Assembly (NCBI GenBank): GCA_017481925.1
Contig: JAFUOK010000072.1
Location: 1-40,408, forward strand
DNA: 40,408 nt
Origin: Alistipes sp.
GTDB lineage: Bacteria; Bacteroidota; Bacteroidia; Bacteroidales; Rikenellaceae
Direction of reading: 5' to 3'
The notes below the pieces were generated by a model. It searched no databases, was not told the DNA's origin, and saw nothing but the letters and a program-made list of their open reading frames with translations. A program made the translations under genes and the position numbers. Shown piece by piece: positions 32,701 to 40,077 of the stretch; positions within the stretch are counted from its first letter, which is position 1, and every line of letters starts with the position of its first letter.

Positions 32701-32766
32701 CATCAGTGAGACTTTCAGTCCTTTGGATGAATCTAATGACATCAGTTTACGAAGAAACTTTCTCAT
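29734..32766 (-). CDS. SusC/RagA-family TonB-dependent outer membrane transporter
   Basis: This 1010-residue protein imports oligosaccharides with energy from TonB. The signal peptide ends at ANA-Q36. Residues ~38-120 are a carboxypeptidase-D-like regulatory domain (ITGTVVDQAGMPVIGASV). The plug domain runs ~125-245, with the SusC signatures GYGTVKQKDLT, LQGKAAGVQV and DPLYVVDGVP. The C-terminal ~760 residues form the beta-barrel and end in VRTVVLGLNVNF. There is no STN (signalling) domain, so it should not signal to an anti-sigma factor through its N-terminus. It is the first gene of the locus, with an unusually long non-coding leader. Confidence 0.97.
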   Translation of the reverse strand: MRKFLRKLMSLDSSKGLKVSLMILMLLSVATAANAQNKVITGTVVDQAGMPVIGASVVETGTMNGVSTDVDGKFSLTFRENGETITVEYLGYISQEINVSTRSDVQVTLEEDAIGIEAVVAIGYGTVKQKDLTTSVSIVDTDDLDRRPITSVSGVLQGKAAGVQVIQANGAPGSGMVIRVRGASSIASSNDPLYVVDGVPVGEGESAIAYLSPNDIESMQVLKDASSAAIYGSRAANGVVLITTKQGSKKDGAMITFSSFVGISNVAKTFDVLNTEQYIELQNEIGLIKGLPTTLTDQTDWFEETYSTGVNQNYQFSVSDGDEKGSYYVGGGYTNEQGVINTTSAERFNVKVNFDRKIRKWLTATAQVTYSNYNNKGGIITGQGGNRAGVVVSTITTPTYAPIWNAEKPNQYYNNFYGATMTSPLENMARTDYDKSTTNRLLATGGLTFNLYEGLVFKSTVTMDSRWVHSSSFLDPIRTTYGRKQMGSASDTRSEDRRMIYDNILTYNYTSGRHKLEVMGGTSATTSVWEQLSGSRSYFSADNNNAIPNLNGGNKGGLRGQNYGKSEWAIMSYLARASYNFGDKYLFTANFRADGSSKLAPDHRWGYFPSFSAAWRISGENFMKDVTWIDDLKLRVGWGQTGNQAGLSEYGYLQQYNTNYTDWTETGHSQDVPTLGDKSNIKNADLTWETTTQTNVGIDWSLFNHRLEFTVDAYYKYTKDMLMWVPLPDPYPSIMRNEGEMSNWGLEFAISSQNIAHRDFSWSTDFNISLNRNKLESLDLQQVYYYSKTADMTNDYVVRMTPGHALSKFWGYISDGVNPETGDLMYRDINEDGQITPSDKTWIGNANPKFTFGMTNNFSWKGLNLNVLITGSYGNDIFNASRIETEGMYNGYNQTTDVLRRWRIPGQITDMPRASQSNYNVRNSTRWIEDGSYIKIKNITLSYDIPCKRWAHINISKIQPYVTLSNFFTFTNYSGYDPEVSQSTSATSMGIDWGTYPNVRTVVLGLNVNF

Positions 32767-33240
32767 AAGATTAGGTTTTAATAAAATTTGGCTCTATGGA
32801 TAAGAGCCTTCCAGTTAATTAAATTATTAAGTAGTTAAACAATAATTTTCTTACTCCCACACGCCTCGGGCGCGATAAAATTCCAACAAAAGTATTTTAA
32901 AATCACTCTCTTTGTTACTATGTTCGCCTTAAAACGAAAAAATGGATGTTTAACACGAAAAATCCCCCGTTTTGCGTTACGTACCCGCCCGCACTGAGGC
33001 CATTTTCTGGTTATTATAGTATCCTTTTCTTTTTAAGGTCTTTTCTCTAAATATGCACTTCGAATAACCGCGCAAATATATAAAAAATCAAAAAAGTCTA
33101 TGTAAACAAAATGTTATTTTTATAACACGTTATAGACCAAAAAATATCCCATTAGTATTACATTTTTATATTGATCTTCGTTTGACAGATACCCAAACAG
33201 GGAAAATGTGTGATTTAGAGATAAATATCAAAATTTATAG
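32767..33240 (-). promoter_or_regulatory. upstream region of the SusC/SusD locus with two -7 boxes and a leader hairpin
   Basis: This 474-base stretch has no gene. Minus-strand -7 boxes: TACTTTTG (32887-32894), giving a ~115-base leader, and TATATTTG (33073-33080), giving ~300 bases. Neither has a proper TTTG at -33, which suggests an activator. A hairpin GGCTCT/AGAGCC (32790-32808) followed by AAATTTTATT lies 24 bases before the ATG. No regulator gene (HTCS, SusR or ECF/FecR pair) is adjacent. Confidence 0.5.
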
Positions 33241-33243
33241 CAT

Positions 33244-33268
33244 AAAAAAAGCGAGACATAAGCCTCGC
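33244..33268 (-). terminator. terminator of the diaminopimelate dehydrogenase gene
   Basis: On the minus strand GCGAGGC, loop TTAT, GTCTCGC (the two pairs next to the loop are wobble or weak) is followed by TTTTTTT. Confidence 0.8.
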
Positions 33269-33293
33269 CTTAAAAATTATTGTACTCCACTCA

Positions 33294-34190
33294 CTACACC
33301 AGGCGGCGGATCAGCTGCTCTCGATCGCCTGCGAGGAAGTCGATGATAGGAATCTCAATCATCGTATATGCACCCGGCTGCTGACGCAACACGGCACGTG
33401 CTCCTGCCACCAGGATCTGGCTTGTAAGGCCAGGGTTGTCGATGCTCATATTGAACTCGAATCGCTGGTTCTGCGTCTTGCCCGACACGCCCTTGCGAAC
33501 CATATTCACGCCGTGACCCATATCCTTCAGGGCATCGACGCTCTCAACCTGCATGACGTGTGTCTCGTCGTGTACGAAGTAGGGGTCACTCTTGATAGCA
33601 TCTGCCACTTTTGCGAAGTCATAACCCTCCTCCAGCTCGATATAAACCATACGGCGGTGGATGCCCGTGCCTACGGGGATAGTCATCGACAGGGCGGCCT
33701 TCACGCCCTCGATAGCCTTCACAGCTACCGTATGGCCCATACTCATGCCGGGACCAAAGTTTGTATATGTAATACCCTGCGGAGCGCATACCTCCATCAA
33801 TGCACGTACTACAGAGTCACTACCCGGATCCCAGCCCGTAGAGATAAGAGCCGCAGCACCTGCCTCACGAGCCACCACATCCAGACGGGCACGCATATCG
33901 GCAATGCCGGTGTGAATATCGAAGCTATCGACGGTCGAGATACCCAACTTGAGTGCCTGCACGGCGCTCTGCTCAACCAGACGTGAGGGAGTGCAGAGGA
34001 TAGCAACATCCACAGCCTCCAGCTCCTCCAATGAACTTACTACGGGATATGCCGATGCCTCGGCTGATGCAAGCGATGATGCACGACGTACCACGCCTGC
34101 AATCTCAAAATCGGCAGCAGCCTCCAATGCCTCCACCACATACTTGCCAATATTGCCGTAACCTACGACGGCAGCACGAATCTTTTTCAT
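33294..34190 (-). CDS. ddh: meso-diaminopimelate D-dehydrogenase
   Basis: This 298-residue NADPH enzyme makes meso-diaminopimelate from tetrahydrodipicolinate and ammonia in one step, for lysine and peptidoglycan. The N-terminal Rossmann motif is VVGYGNIGKYVVEAL. The substrate domain has STGWDPGSDSVVRALMEV, TNFGPGMSMGHTVAVKAIEGVK and IHRRMVYIELEEG, all typical of the family. It is a little shorter than the Corynebacterium enzyme (320) but complete. It is a single gene with its own promoter (34214) and terminator. It is functionally separate from the flanking glycan loci. Confidence 0.95.
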   Translation of the reverse strand: MKKIRAAVVGYGNIGKYVVEALEAAADFEIAGVVRRASSLASAEASAYPVVSSLEELEAVDVAILCTPSRLVEQSAVQALKLGISTVDSFDIHTGIADMRARLDVVAREAGAAALISTGWDPGSDSVVRALMEVCAPQGITYTNFGPGMSMGHTVAVKAIEGVKAALSMTIPVGTGIHRRMVYIELEEGYDFAKVADAIKSDPYFVHDETHVMQVESVDALKDMGHGVNMVRKGVSGKTQNQRFEFNMSIDNPGLTSQILVAGARAVLRQQPGAYTMIEIPIIDFLAGDREQLIRRLV

Positions 34191-34213
34191 AACTAACCTA
34201 CATTATGTTTTTG

Positions 34214-34221
34214 CAAAGATA
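34214..34221 (-). promoter_or_regulatory. -7 promoter box of ddh
   Basis: TATCTTTG on the minus strand, 23 bases before the ATG. TTTA lies 21 bases upstream as a weak -33 box. The spacer holds the dyad CGGTT/AACCG (34223-34238). Confidence 0.6.
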
Positions 34222-34286
34222 GCGGTTTTTGATAACCGTGGATAAAAAAATATCAAAAAAATTATCTTTAGCCACGCCAACCATAT

Positions 34287-34318
34287 AAAAAAAGTGGTCG
34301 CCGTTATCCGACAACCAC
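34287..34318 (-). terminator. terminator of the arabinose-type operon
   Basis: On the minus strand GTGGTTGTCG, loop ATAA, and CGGCGACCAC-type 3' arm form a ten-pair stem with wobble pairs, followed by seven Ts, 8 bases after the esterase gene. Confidence 0.8.
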
Positions 34319-34325
34319 CTCTATT

Positions 34326-36005
34326 CTATTTGTTAGGAGTATATATCAGCTTCTTGGTCTTGGGGTCACGCGAGAACTGCTTGAAGAAATCCCACATAAC
34401 CTGTGCCGTAGGCATAAAGTTCCAGTGACCATAGTCCATAACCGCTACGATGCGGATCAGTGGCTTCTCGCCCTTATAGTGCTGGCCAATCTCCATACGG
34501 ATACCCTCGCCCTTGTTGGTCACGACGCTCTGACGATCCTTCAGAGTAAAACCAAAGACGGCATCCTTCTCAAAGTCGAGATCCATCACTACATCCATAC
34601 CATTCATCTGCTGGTAGGTGTTCCATGCGTTGAGATAGCTGTTGTCCTTGTAGTTGTCGGGTGTAAAGTAGGGTACCACCATATCGGCCGTGCCGATAAC
34701 CGAGCAGTAGGGCATCTCCACAGCACCGCGCTTCTGCGTAGCCTCATCCCACATAGCATCGAAGTTTGAGAAGAGACCGCGTGCGCCCTTGAAGATACCG
34801 CCCGAGTGACCACCCACGGCAGCGAAGAGGTGTGACTTCTTGATTCCGAGTGCCGTAGCGGTCATCGAACCGGCTGACAGGCCCTCGGCATAGATGCGTG
34901 AAGGGTCGAGTTGGGGATACTTCGCCAGGAGCTGATACAACACCTGCTCCACGCCATCGTGCCCCATAGCGCCGTAGTTGCGGCTTCCCTGCCACTCCAT
35001 CTCCACAACGAAGAAACGCTCCTTGCCTGCCACCTGAATAAAACCAGATGTCTCGGCCTGCGTGCGAGGGTCGTTGGCGTTACCGTGCAGAAGAACCATC
35101 ACAGGAACACTCTTCTCGGGTGCGCCCTCCTTTAGCTCCTCAGGCCAATACTCATACCACAGCCACGGCAAGCCCGTGCGCTGCTCGGTGATGACAACCT
35201 CGCGCTTGATGCCGAGCGACTCCCAGTCGGTGTAGGGCTCCAGCTCGCCAGCACCATACTGGCCAAAGGTCATACCCTCGTAGTGTGTATGCTTATAGTT
35301 GTTGTAGCGGAAGTTCTTGCCCAGCACCTCACGCCACGCCGCAGCGAAAACCTCCGAGAGCGACGCCGAGGCGTTCTCATTTACTACGACCGTAAGCAAC
35401 GGCTCATCAGCGTTTACATACTTCTCGCCCTGCTTTATGGCCTTGTTGATTGCAATGTAGTTCTTGGCTACGGCCTTGGCTGTTTTGCCTGCAACGTATG
35501 CGGGTACGCCATACGATTGCGCAGGGGCTTTGAAAGTCTTGCCGCCAATGGTGAGAATACCTGCGATGTGCGAAGCGGCATCCGTCGCAGCGAGTGCCTG
35601 ATTAACGAATGTAGCACCATTGCCAACACCCACAACCTTCAGGTTGCCCGAACGGGCACGGTTGAACATCTCCACAAAGGCATCAAAATCGGCCTTTGCG
35701 TTGTACTTCTCGCCCACGGGGTTGAGTACATACACCGAAGCGTGGTTGGCCTCCACAACAGCTTGCATACCCAACTCCTCAATGAGTGCCTTTGCCCCTG
35801 CCTCATCCACTTGTGTGTCGGGATAGATGAAGAAGGTAGGGGAGTTGTTGTGCGAACGTCCTGTATCCTGCGCAGCATTGTACGAACGGGTATTGTACGC
35901 CACATTTTCGGGCATGGGGGCTTGCTGCCTGCCCTGCGCCATAGCGGCCATTGACCAAATCAACACCGCAAGAAATAAAATTGATCGTTTCATATTTAAT
36001 TTCAT
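34326..36005 (-). CDS. secreted alpha/beta-hydrolase esterase (CE1 / PHB-depolymerase-like)
   Basis: This 559-residue protein has a signal peptide ending near MAQ (19-24). Residues ~300-550 form an alpha/beta hydrolase with oxyanion motif VLLHGN, nucleophile S377 in GLSAGSM, D441 in GTADMV and H527 in DYGHWNF. This fits the family of feruloyl and acetyl-xylan esterases and PHB depolymerases. Residues ~55-290 look like a second, degenerate hydrolase fold: VVGVGNGATF sits where a nucleophile elbow would be, with no Ser. It follows the GH51 gene in the same operon, after 108 bases, so removal of esters from arabinose-containing glycans is likely. Start codons at 36005 and 35993 are both possible because of a 12-bp tandem duplication. 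Confidence 0.8.
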   Translation of the reverse strand: MKLNMKRSILFLAVLIWSMAAMAQGRQQAPMPENVAYNTRSYNAAQDTGRSHNNSPTFFIYPDTQVDEAGAKALIEELGMQAVVEANHASVYVLNPVGEKYNAKADFDAFVEMFNRARSGNLKVVGVGNGATFVNQALAATDAASHIAGILTIGGKTFKAPAQSYGVPAYVAGKTAKAVAKNYIAINKAIKQGEKYVNADEPLLTVVVNENASASLSEVFAAAWREVLGKNFRYNNYKHTHYEGMTFGQYGAGELEPYTDWESLGIKREVVITEQRTGLPWLWYEYWPEELKEGAPEKSVPVMVLLHGNANDPRTQAETSGFIQVAGKERFFVVEMEWQGSRNYGAMGHDGVEQVLYQLLAKYPQLDPSRIYAEGLSAGSMTATALGIKKSHLFAAVGGHSGGIFKGARGLFSNFDAMWDEATQKRGAVEMPYCSVIGTADMVVPYFTPDNYKDNSYLNAWNTYQQMNGMDVVMDLDFEKDAVFGFTLKDRQSVVTNKGEGIRMEIGQHYKGEKPLIRIVAVMDYGHWNFMPTAQVMWDFFKQFSRDPKTKKLIYTPNK

Positions 36006-36012
36006 ATTTAAT
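35989..36012. repeat. 12-bp perfect tandem duplication at the esterase start
   Basis: TTCATATTTAAT occurs twice in a row. On the coding strand each copy contains ATGAAA or its equivalent, giving two in-frame start codons 12 bases apart. Confidence 0.8.
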
Positions 36013-36113
36013 AGGTTAATAGTTTTTATGGTAATGTTATCGGTCGAGAGTAACGAAGAGGTGAGTTCGTCGTTTTGATCTCATAATCTAATTTATACTT
36101 CCCATCTTATTTC

Positions 36114-38111
36114 TTACTTCGCCCCGATGCGGTAGAGGGCAAAGGTTTTGCCGCCGAGGGTTGTCTTGATTGCATTGCCTGCGGTTTGTATGGGGCTTTG
36201 CTGGGGCAGAATGGTGTTGGGTTCTTCGACCGTGTTATCGAGGTCGTAGTCGCTGCAGTCGAGTGTTGTGACTTGTGCCAATGGAGCGAGCGCTCGCACG
36301 CCATCCAAAACTATATGCACAGGCAGCGCCTCTGTCGAGGTATTTATCACCTTTACAATCCACTCTTCTGCCTGGGCATCCCACGTAGCACTTGCGAACA
36401 GCCCATCCTCGCCCACAGGCGTGCGAGGCATCTTTAGCGGTACGATGTGCGTGCCTCGGTTACGGGCGTACATCTGCTGCACATAGTAGCTCGTGGAGCG
36501 AGCCACACGCAGATTGTCGAACCAAATCAAATCGGGACGCCACTGCCAGCCATCGACGTGCGCAAACAGCGGTGCATAGGCTGTCATATGCACGATGTCG
36601 GCATTGCGCTCGAGCGTAGTCATAAAGGCCGCCTCATATATCGAAGCGCCTGCATGATTCCACTTCTTGCCTGCATCGTGGCAAGCATACTCGCCAGCAA
36701 AGACTTTCGGTCCCGTGCGAGGGTAGTCGTCATAGCGATACATGCTCTTCTGAAACCAATCCACGGGACGGTAGTAGTGTTCATCCACAAGGTCGGCTCC
36801 CTGCTCACGCATTGCCGCCCAACCCAAATCGAAGTTTTCGCCTTCCGAGTCGGGGCCTGATGAGCCGATAATCACAATCTCGGGATGAGCCTTGCGCATA
36901 GCCTCCACAAAGAATTTCAGACGCTCGAAGTAGAACTCTCCCCACTGCTCATTGCCGATAGCAAGATACTTCATATTAAAGGGCGCGGGGTGTCCCATCT
37001 CGGCACGCACCTTACCCCACGGGGTATCCACCCCTCCATTGGCAAACTCCACCAGATCGATGCAATCGTCAATAAAAGGTTTTAGCTCCTCGGCCGTAGC
37101 GGGTACGTGGGCGCTCTCCTGCTCCCAGTTCTGAAATTGGCACGCCATACCCACATTCAGCACGGGCAGCGGCTCGGCGCCAAGCTGCTCGGCAAGAAGG
37201 AAATACTCGTAGAAGCCGAGGCCTCCCGACTGGAAGTAGTCGGGCGCAAAGCGGTAGTTGAAGGTATACTCCCAGCGATTCTCATTCTGCGGACGGTTTT
37301 CTACTGCGCCGACCGTGTTCTTCCATTGGTAGCGGGTCTCTATATCAGCACCCTCGACTATGCATCCTCCCGGGAAGCGAAATACTCCCGGACGCAGGTC
37401 ATACAACGCCTGCACAAGGTCACGACGAAGGCCATTCCGCTCGCCCATCCACGTATCCACGGGGAAGAGTGACACGTGCTCAAGATCTACCACAGCCTTG
37501 CCGCCTGTCTGTCCACGCTCATCGGTCAGGAACAGACGTAGCTGGGCATTGTCGATGGTAAGAGGCGAGCGCATCACCACCTCATACTTCTGCCACTCAC
37601 CCGAGGTGATGGTCACCACAGTCTGTGCAAACTCCTGATGCTCCTGCTGAGAGGATTGGTCGATAAACTGCACCAAAAGTTTTGCCACACCGCCCTCTAT
37701 CATGCGTGCCCATACCGAGAAACGATACTCGGCATCACGTTTTAGGCCTATGCCAAAGAAACCCTCATTCTGCAGTCCTGTCCACTTTGCCGCGTGGCCA
37801 CTGCTCCCCAGACGCACATAATGGGGATTGCGCTCAAAGGGGCCATCATTACGCAACTCCACATTGCCAAACACACTCCAACCCATATAGTGGTCGGGGC
37901 GGAACTCGAACGAACGATTCTTCACAAGTTCGGCATATATACCTCCATCGGCAGCATAGTTAATATCCTCGAAGAAGAGTCCCCACATCGTGGGCTGTAT
38001 AGCTGCGCCTCGAGCCTTGGTGTTGAGCGTTATTACGGTTGGCTCTGCAGCACCGAGCGAAAAGGTCATGCATAGCAATAATGCCAGCCAAAGGTTTGTT
38101 TTCAGCTTCAT
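36114..38111 (-). CDS. alpha-L-arabinofuranosidase, GH51
   Basis: This 665-residue secreted enzyme (signal peptide 1-22) removes arabinofuranose side chains from arabinan or arabinoxylan. The family start GLFFEDINYAADGGIYAELVKNRSFE (44-69) is followed by a CBM4_9-like beta-sandwich insert (~78-215). The barrel carries FRFPGGCIVEG, the acid/base E388 in AIGNEQWGEFYF and the nucleophile E474 in VFAGEYACHD. A C-terminal beta-sandwich ends the protein. It has no lipobox, so it is periplasmic or secreted. It lies 7 bases after the symporter gene, which suits uptake and processing of the same sugar. Confidence 0.95.
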   Translation of the reverse strand: MKLKTNLWLALLLCMTFSLGAAEPTVITLNTKARGAAIQPTMWGLFFEDINYAADGGIYAELVKNRSFEFRPDHYMGWSVFGNVELRNDGPFERNPHYVRLGSSGHAAKWTGLQNEGFFGIGLKRDAEYRFSVWARMIEGGVAKLLVQFIDQSSQQEHQEFAQTVVTITSGEWQKYEVVMRSPLTIDNAQLRLFLTDERGQTGGKAVVDLEHVSLFPVDTWMGERNGLRRDLVQALYDLRPGVFRFPGGCIVEGADIETRYQWKNTVGAVENRPQNENRWEYTFNYRFAPDYFQSGGLGFYEYFLLAEQLGAEPLPVLNVGMACQFQNWEQESAHVPATAEELKPFIDDCIDLVEFANGGVDTPWGKVRAEMGHPAPFNMKYLAIGNEQWGEFYFERLKFFVEAMRKAHPEIVIIGSSGPDSEGENFDLGWAAMREQGADLVDEHYYRPVDWFQKSMYRYDDYPRTGPKVFAGEYACHDAGKKWNHAGASIYEAAFMTTLERNADIVHMTAYAPLFAHVDGWQWRPDLIWFDNLRVARSTSYYVQQMYARNRGTHIVPLKMPRTPVGEDGLFASATWDAQAEEWIVKVINTSTEALPVHIVLDGVRALAPLAQVTTLDCSDYDLDNTVEEPNTILPQQSPIQTAGNAIKTTLGGKTFALYRIGAK

Positions 38112-38118
38112 ATATCTG

Positions 38119-39549
38119 TTATTTAATCAATTTCGTAAGCACAAAGCCCGTTAAGAATATAGCCATAGTCCCCAATACAATGGTCAGATATGTGTGCAAG
38201 GGAGCCCAAAAACTCATCCACGCAATTACGGCCAGACCCACCACTACGGCTATCACGGCATGCTGGCGTTTAACGGTGTGGCACACCACGCCGAGCAGGA
38301 ACAGGCCTAACATACCACCACTGAATATGGACGCCAGCTTCCACCACGCATCCAATATGCCGTCAATCTGCATCATCATAAGTCCCACCACGATGCCTAT
38401 CACTCCTACGGCAGCCGAGGCGATGTAGAGCACCGTCATCTCCTTGCGTGGCGTACTCTTTCGTTTGCGCAGTCGCTTGTAAAAGTCTGTCAGGATGATT
38501 GTTGCCGCAGAGTTTATACTTGTCGAGATGGTGCTCATACCCGCGGCAAAGAGTGCTGCTATGACCAGCCCCGTCACTCCCGTAGGTAGTCCATGCACGA
38601 TAAAGTAGGGGAATACCTTGTCGCCCACAACACCCTCGGGCAGGAGGTCGGGCTGTGCTGTGTAGTATGAGAAGAGTGCCGTGCCGATATATACAAACAC
38701 CAGCGACACGGGGATATAGAGCAGACTGCCCAGCATTGTCGATTTGACAGCTTCGGCGGTTGATTTGGCGGTCATATAACGCTGAACGTAGTTCTGGTCG
38801 ATGCCATAGTTCTGCATATTGGTCAGAAGACCATAGATAAATACCACCCAAAAGGTCGGCTCACGTAGCGAGAGGGAGAAACTGCCAAGCGAGAACTTGT
38901 CGTGTGCCGAGGCTATCTCGAAGAGTTGCATAGGCCCCTCGGGCATGCTGAAGGTCAGCACAAGGGCACACGCCACAGCACCAGCAATCAGCACTATGCC
39001 CTGCACGGCATCGGTCCACATCACGGCGGCGATACCTCCCACAAGCGAGTAGATAAGCGTCAGCAGACCCGTAGCGACGATGATGGTTGCTATATTCCAG
39101 CCGAACATCGTGTTGATAGGTATGGCCAGCAGCAGTAGGATAGATCCTACGCGTGCAAGTTGCGTCAGAAGATAGCACACCGCCACATATGCCCTTGCCC
39201 AATAGCCGAATTTCAGTTCGAGGTAGTGGTATGCAGAGATGCTGTTCAGGCTGCGGTAGAGCGGAATAAATACCTTGGCGGCAAGCCACGTGGCAAAGGG
39301 TATCGAGAGACTGAACACCAACTGATTCCAATTTCCTGCATACGAGCCACCGGGCAAGCCGAGGAACGAGATGCTGCTGACGAACGTAGCAAAGATAGAC
39401 ATGCCCACCACCCACGCGGGCAGCGACCCCTCGGCGGCGGTAAAGGCCTCGACGCCACGTCTGCTGCGGAAGAAGAAACTGCATCCAAATGCAGTCACAC
39501 CTCCCACAAAAAGAAAGAATACAATATAATCCAGCAGGGTCAGTTCCAT
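38119..39549 (-). CDS. sodium:solute symporter (SSS family)
   Basis: This 476-residue inner-membrane protein with about 13 helices has the LeuT-like SSS fold. The early segment SIFATFVSSISFLGLPGGSYAGNW contains the conserved FVSS/SFLG Na+ site region, and YYLELKFGYWARAYVAVCYLLTQL is the typical third segment. Neighbouring GH51 suggests arabinose or short arabinosides as substrate (inference); sialic acid and other sugars are handled by relatives. It lies 11 bases after the TIGR04076 gene. Na+ use fits the sodium-type V-ATPase in the same window. Confidence 0.93.
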   Translation of the reverse strand: MELTLLDYIVFFLFVGGVTAFGCSFFFRSRRGVEAFTAAEGSLPAWVVGMSIFATFVSSISFLGLPGGSYAGNWNQLVFSLSIPFATWLAAKVFIPLYRSLNSISAYHYLELKFGYWARAYVAVCYLLTQLARVGSILLLLAIPINTMFGWNIATIIVATGLLTLIYSLVGGIAAVMWTDAVQGIVLIAGAVACALVLTFSMPEGPMQLFEIASAHDKFSLGSFSLSLREPTFWVVFIYGLLTNMQNYGIDQNYVQRYMTAKSTAEAVKSTMLGSLLYIPVSLVFVYIGTALFSYYTAQPDLLPEGVVGDKVFPYFIVHGLPTGVTGLVIAALFAAGMSTISTSINSAATIILTDFYKRLRKRKSTPRKEMTVLYIASAAVGVIGIVVGLMMMQIDGILDAWWKLASIFSGGMLGLFLLGVVCHTVKRQHAVIAVVVGLAVIAWMSFWAPLHTYLTIVLGTMAIFLTGFVLTKLIK

Positions 39550-39560
39550 AAGTTGTTATA

Positions 39561-39863
39561 TTACTCTATCACCTCCACATAAAACGATACGGGGCGAAAA
39601 CCATCGTTACACGAGAGCATAGCCGAGTGCGGGTCGCGCATCCAGCCATCGAAGAAGTTGCCACCGCCCTCGGCAAGTTCTCGGACAAAGGGTAGCAGTG
39701 TCTCCCACGCACTCTGGCACATCCCCTCGGGTTTCTCGCAATTCTCCACTACGAAGGTCTGCCCCAGGCGCATATCGCAGGCGTGAGAGATCGGGTTCTC
39801 GTATTCAGCCATCAAATCCTCGTAGCACGCCATACGCTTTACGGTAATCTTTACTCTCTTCAT
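39561..39863 (-). CDS. TIGR04076 family protein
   Basis: This ~100-residue small protein of unknown role begins MKRVKITVKRMACYEDLM and continues ENPISHACDM, GMCQSAWETLLPFV, GGGNFFDGWMRDP and AMLSCNDGFRPVSFY, the conserved family features, including three Cys (positions 12, 28 and 47) and a fourth in SCNDG. The start is ATG 39863; the frame extends to ATG 39905, but that is upstream of the -7 box at 39885-39892. It heads the operon with the symporter, GH51 and esterase genes. Metal or cofactor binding through the Cys is possible but not shown. Confidence 0.88.
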   Translation of the reverse strand: MKRVKITVKRMACYEDLMAEYENPISHACDMRLGQTFVVENCEKPEGMCQSAWETLLPFVRELAEGGGNFFDGWMRDPHSAMLSCNDGFRPVSFYVEVIE

Positions 39864-39884
39864 CGTTGCGGGTGGTTTATAATA

Positions 39885-39892
39885 CAAATATA
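39885..39892 (-). promoter_or_regulatory. -7 promoter box of the TIGR04076-symporter-GH51-esterase operon
   Basis: TATATTTG on the minus strand, 21 bases before ATG 39863. TTGG lies 19 bases upstream as a weak -33 box. No further promoter is seen within the operon. Confidence 0.6.
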
Positions 39893-40009
39893 TAAAATTA
39901 TCCATTTAAAACCAATTCGTTCCCTTGAGAGTCGCTAAACCCGCCTCCATATCCCGACCGAAATGATAAAAAAATGAGGTTTTTTGGCCGTTTGTTGGAG
40001 GATAATTCA

Positions 40010-40017
40010 TAACTTTG
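40010..40017 (+). promoter_or_regulatory. -7 promoter box of the SDR gene
   Basis: TAACTTTG on the plus strand. TTTG words lie 15 and 23 bases upstream, neither at ideal spacing. The leader holds a small hairpin GCAGC/GCTGC (40028-40042). Confidence 0.55.
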
Positions 40018-40077
40018 AGGGAGCATAGCAGCACGTGGCTGCGAAATTGAAATAAAAAACTCAAAAAGAAGATAACT

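Noticed and set aside
22752-32766. Direct control of the SusC locus by the nearby sigma/anti-sigma pair through the transporter
   Set aside because: The SusC protein lacks the N-terminal STN signalling domain and the anti-sigma is not of the FecR type, so the usual trans-envelope route is not supported.
39864-39905. Upstream start of the TIGR04076 gene at ATG 39905
   Set aside because: It lies upstream of the promoter box 39885-39892 and adds residues not seen in the family.
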